Of a DNA stretch of 16,257 nt, positions 14,410 through 16,257 are shown piece by piece. Numbering within the stretch: position 1 is the stretch's first letter; each line of letters opens with the position of its first letter. Below the pieces are notes generated by a model, which was given only the letters and a program-made list of their open reading frames with translations, was not told the origin of the DNA and searched no databases. This stretch comes from an uncultured bacterium (GTDB lineage: Bacteria; Bacillota; Clostridia; TANB77; CAG-508), in NCBI GenBank assembly GCA_905214245.1, contig CAJMLO010000027.1, forward strand, positions 1 to 16,257, in the 5' to 3' direction. The position numbers were made by a program, and so were the translations under genes.

Positions 14410-14625
14410 ATGTTAAATGATGAAATTTGTAAATTAAGAGAGAAACTAAACAATAGCATTCTAAATGGAGAAGATTATAGTATAACATATAAAATAAGTA
14501 TCGAATTAGATGAACTAATAGCTGAGTACTACAAAATTGAACTAGAGAGAAAAAGTTTAGAACACAAGAAGAAAAGTGAAACAACCAAAGCAAAGAAACA
14601 ATTAATATGTTATTTAGATGACTAA
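14410..14625 (+). CDS. Spo0E-like aspartyl-phosphate phosphatase
   Basis: Small protein of 71 aa. The pattern LREKLNNSI...SIELDELIAEYY matches the Spo0E family, whose S-x-x-L-D core binds and dephosphorylates Spo0A~P, delaying sporulation. The segment to about residue 45 should form the two-helix hairpin of these proteins; the rest is a Lys-rich tail. ATG 14410 is preferred (AAGGAGA ends 9 nt upstream); GTG 14401 abuts that site. It has its own promoter and is followed by a 16-bp hairpin. It suggests that the organism has Spo0A, though not necessarily that it sporulates. Confidence 0.75.
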   Translation: MLNDEICKLREKLNNSILNGEDYSITYKISIELDELIAEYYKIELERKSLEHKKKSETTKAKKQLICYLDD

Positions 14626-14641
14626 AATCTCATACCTATAT

Positions 14642-14680
14642 ATTAAAGACTGTAAAGATAATTTCTTTACAGTCTTTAAT
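14642..14680 (+). terminator. Long hairpin after the Spo0E-like gene
   Basis: ATTAAAGACTGTAAAG (14642-14657) pairs perfectly with 14665-14680 around a 7-nt loop. The T-rich right arm but lack of a following T-run makes it a possible, not certain, terminator; it insulates the pilin genes. Confidence 0.6.
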
Positions 14681-14695
14681 CAGGTGTAGAAATTG

Positions 14696-14712
14696 TTACA
14701 AAAATATTACAA
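14696..14712 (+). repeat. 17-bp direct repeat, left copy, flanking the pilin genes
   Basis: TTACAAAAATATTACAA is identical to 16150-16166, just after the third pilin gene. Together they bracket the three-gene cluster. AT-rich, so chance cannot be excluded. Confidence 0.5.
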
Positions 14713-14785
14713 TTATATTAAATTTGTATTACACTATAAAAAAAAGGCGAAAAGTATGATATAGTAACAAAAAACACAATAAAAG

Positions 14786-14814
14786 TTGAAAAACTTAAAA
14801 AAATAGATTATAAT
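14786..14814 (+). promoter_or_regulatory. Promoter of the first pilin-like gene
   Basis: TTGAAA (14786-14791), exactly 17 nt, TATAAT (14809-14814). The start codon is 20 nt after the -10, so the leader is only about 14 nt. Confidence 0.75.
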
Positions 14815-14834
14815 GGTATAAATGAGGTGTTTAA

Positions 14835-15203
14835 ATGAAAAAAAATAAAAAGATTATAATGTTTATTATAACTATATTTACAATTGCTTTTATGATAATA
14901 ATACCAATAATCTCGAAAGCTACAATAGATCCAAATGATTTTCAACCAGGAAATCCAAGTCAAACAGATGTTACTAAAATAGCAAATATAGTAAATCCAA
15001 TTATTGGAACAATCAAAGTTACAGGTATAGTAATTGCAGTAATAATACTAACAATAATAGGAATTAAGTTCATGACAGGAAGTATTGAAGAAAAGGCAGA
15101 ATATAAAAAGATGCTTCCAGGATATTTTATTGGTGCGATTATGGTAGTAGCAATATCACAATTTATAGCTGTGATAATAGATATAGTAACTAATATTAAT
15201 TAA
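14835..15203 (+). CDS. VirB2/TrbC-like (T4SS pilin-type) secreted membrane protein 1
   Basis: Protein of 122 aa: a Lys-rich N-terminus and hydrophobic signal sequence (about 8-27, likely cut after ISKA), a short exported segment of about 25 residues, transmembrane segment 1 (about 54-76), a cytoplasmic loop GIKFMTGSIEEKAEYKK, and transmembrane segment 2 (about 95-118). This signal-plus-two-helix design with a short charged loop is that of type IV secretion pilins of the VirB2/TrbC class, including the Firmicutes and mycoplasma pilin-like proteins. GAGGTG precedes ATG 14835. It is the most divergent of the three paralogues and the only one ending without small residues. No VirB4, VirB6 or coupling protein is in view, so the apparatus, if any, lies elsewhere. 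Confidence 0.7.
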   Translation: MKKNKKIIMFIITIFTIAFMIIIPIISKATIDPNDFQPGNPSQTDVTKIANIVNPIIGTIKVTGIVIAVIILTIIGIKFMTGSIEEKAEYKKMLPGYFIGAIMVVAISQFIAVIIDIVTNIN

Positions 15204-15207
15204 AATA

Positions 15208-15236
15208 TTGCAATAAACTTGCAAATAATGTATAAT
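15208..15236 (+). promoter_or_regulatory. Promoter of the second pilin-like gene
   Basis: TTGCAA (15208-15213), exactly 17 nt, TATAAT (15231-15236), only 16 nt before ATG 15253. The message would start almost at the ribosome-binding site GGTGGAG. Confidence 0.65.
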
Positions 15237-15252
15237 TGGAGAAGGTGGAGAC

Positions 15253-15666
15253 ATGAAGATAATACAAAAAAATAAATTGATAATAATTATAATACTTTTG
15301 ATGATGTTTTTTTTGACAATGTTAAGCTCAAATGTATATGCATCATCAATAAGTGATATTTTTGCAAAAGCTGACGATTTTGTAAAAAATGGACAAAATA
15401 GTACAACTGCAGGTACAACTATCTCAACCGATACTATGAAGAGCATGTCAGAACTTATATATAATACACTTTTGATAATAGGAGTTGCAGTAGCTGTGAT
15501 TATCGGAATTATCCTTGGAGTTAAATTCATGGCAGGAAGTGTAGAAGAAAAAGCTAATATAAAAAATTCATTAATAGCATATATTGCTGGATGTGTTGTT
15601 GTTTTTGGAGCATTTACAATATGGAAAATTGTTGTTACAATACTTCAAAGCGCACCAACAGCATAA
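15253..15666 (+). CDS. VirB2/TrbC-like (T4SS pilin-type) secreted membrane protein 2
   Basis: Protein of 137 aa, paralogue of its two neighbours. Signal sequence to about residue 31 (cleavage near VYA-SS), a longer exported segment rich in Ser/Thr and Asp, transmembrane segment 1 (about 74-96), loop GVKFMAGSVEEKANIKN, and transmembrane segment 2 ending IVVTILQSAPTA. The loop pattern G-[IV]-K-[FY]-M-x-G-S-x-x-E-K-A is shared by all three proteins. It has its own promoter despite the short 49-nt gap, so the three genes may be expressed at different levels. No partner genes are visible. Confidence 0.7.
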   Translation: MKIIQKNKLIIIIILLMMFFLTMLSSNVYASSISDIFAKADDFVKNGQNSTTAGTTISTDTMKSMSELIYNTLLIIGVAVAVIIGIILGVKFMAGSVEEKANIKNSLIAYIAGCVVVFGAFTIWKIVVTILQSAPTA

Positions 15667-15746
15667 AAATTTAATTACATAAGTTTTTAAAATTATCTTT
15701 AAAAAAGATATTTAAAATAAAGCTAAAAATAAAGGAGGGAATATAT

Positions 15747-16133
15747 ATGAATAAAACATTAAAAATAGTTAGCACATTATTAATGGTTACACTACTTACA
15801 GTTATGTTATCAAATGTTGTAATGGCATCAGGTAAAACATCAGGAATTAACGCTGGAGATATTGCAGGCTCATTAACAGGAACTGCAACAGGTGCACAAA
15901 GCTCTGTTACAAATATTGGTAACCAAATCATTGGTATAATCACAACTGTAGGTGTTGTAGTTGCTGTAGTAGTACTATTAGTATTAGGTATTAAATACAT
16001 GATGGGTAGTGCTTCTGAAAAAGCAGAATACAAAAAAACAATGATACCATATCTTGTAGGTGCAATACTAATCTTTGGTGCTTCTGCAATTACAAAGGTC
16101 GTTGTATCAATAGGATCTGGAATAACAGCATAG
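15747..16133 (+). CDS. VirB2/TrbC-like (T4SS pilin-type) secreted membrane protein 3, probable major subunit
   Basis: Protein of 128 aa: signal sequence to about residue 27 (cleavage near VVMA-SG), a Gly/Ala/Thr-rich exported segment, transmembrane segment 1 with a Val-rich run (about 67-82), loop GIKYMMGSASEKAEYKK, and transmembrane segment 2 ending IGSGITA. The AAAGGAGGGA ribosome-binding site is the strongest of the three, codons ending GGT, GTT and GCT are commoner than in neighbouring genes, and a strong terminator follows. All this suggests high expression, as expected for the main pilin subunit. Functional assignment rests on architecture only. Confidence 0.7.
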   Translation: MNKTLKIVSTLLMVTLLTVMLSNVVMASGKTSGINAGDIAGSLTGTATGAQSSVTNIGNQIIGIITTVGVVVAVVVLLVLGIKYMMGSASEKAEYKKTMIPYLVGAILIFGASAITKVVVSIGSGITA

Positions 16134-16134
16134 T

Positions 16135-16176
16135 AATATTACAGAAATATTACAAAAATATTACAAAAATATTAAA
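16135..16176 (+). repeat. Four 11-bp-spaced AATATTACA repeats
   Basis: AATATTACA begins at 16135, 16146 and 16157, with a partial AATATTA at 16168; the period is 11 bp, about one helix turn. The array starts 2 nt after the third pilin stop and includes the right 17-bp repeat copy (16150-16166). Possible protein-binding array or polymerase-slippage product. Confidence 0.6.
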
Positions 16177-16203
16177 AAGTGCATTTTTATGCACTTTTTT
16201 TTT
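16174..16203 (+). terminator. Intrinsic terminator of the pilin cluster
   Basis: AAAAAGTGCAT (16174-16184) pairs with ATGCACTTTTT (16189-16199) around TTTT, followed by T to 16203. Strong rho-independent terminator. Confidence 0.9.
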
Positions 16204-16257
16204 AGCACCGTCAAAGCTATTGCGGACCGCAACGGCTTGTTTGCCAGCTTTATGCCC
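16204..16257. repeat. GC-rich inverted-repeat element, cut by the window end
   Basis: These 54 bases are about 56% G+C (30 of 54), far above anything else here. They contain TTGCGG-A-CCGCAA, extended by AAGC/GCTT with a two-base internal loop, so they can form a hairpin or cruciform. No start or stop organises a gene in view. It looks like the edge of an intergenic REP-like repeat or of transferred DNA. Confidence 0.5.

Noticed and set aside
16204..16257. Third copy of the box repeat at the window end
   Set aside because: Only the octamer GCAATAGC is shared with copy 1; the rest differs, so this is probably coincidence.
1..16257. CRISPR arrays, tRNA or rRNA genes, transposases
   Set aside because: I looked for regularly spaced palindromic repeats, cloverleaf-like segments, rRNA-like GC-rich stretches and transposase motifs and saw none.

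Overview
The window comes from a low-GC bacterium of the Bacillota, most probably a member of the Clostridia. The reasons are its very AT-rich DNA, AAGGAGG-type ribosome-binding sites, consensus TTGACA/TATAAT promoters, a class III (oxygen-sensitive) ribonucleotide reductase, a Spo0E-like sporulation phosphatase and a YmfF/YmfH-type M16 peptidase pair. Species cannot be named from this sequence.

Layout. 1-318 is non-coding. 319-4098 (+) is a DNA-processing cluster: comM, dprA, yraN (UPF0102), a SprT-like metalloprotein and a four-cysteine TSCPD protein. 4127-4289 holds hairpins and one copy of a repeat. 4272-6400 (-) is a two-gene unit with a calcineurin-like phosphoesterase and a UDPGP/UAP1-like nucleotidyltransferase. 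6518-7478 (+) is a cysteine-synthase-family gene. 7636-9957 (+) is nrdD followed by rpsU, which is only 56 codons long. A second, inverted copy of the repeat lies at 10012-10083. 10137-11600 is a polytopic GT-C-like membrane protein, 11686-14260 the M16 pair, and 14410-14625 the Spo0E-like gene. 14835-16133 is a tandem set of three secreted VirB2/TrbC-like pilin paralogues. The last 54 bases form a GC-rich inverted-repeat element cut by the window edge.

Main observation. Reading every CDS for the codon CGG, I find exactly four in-frame occurrences: two in comM, one in dprA and one in the cysteine-synthase gene. At all four, skipping the C (a +1 shift, CGGN read as GGN = Gly) restores the expected family sequence: the Walker A motif GTPGSGKT in ComM (two sites 10 nt apart), the usual DprA C-terminus (PGNYYVRA, then stop 3 nt before yraN), and the GHPV segment after the TSGNTG loop in the PLP enzyme. 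No in-frame CGG reads plausibly as arginine, whereas CGT, CGA, AGA and AGG do. About thirty out-of-frame CGG trinucleotides in the same genes are harmless. This looks like a systematic recoding rule (CGG-N to glycine with a +1 frame change) rather than unrelated pseudogenes. It resembles AGG-Y recoding in Perkinsus mitochondria, but would be in a bacterium and at CGG. I could not check reads, tRNAs or the rest of the genome.
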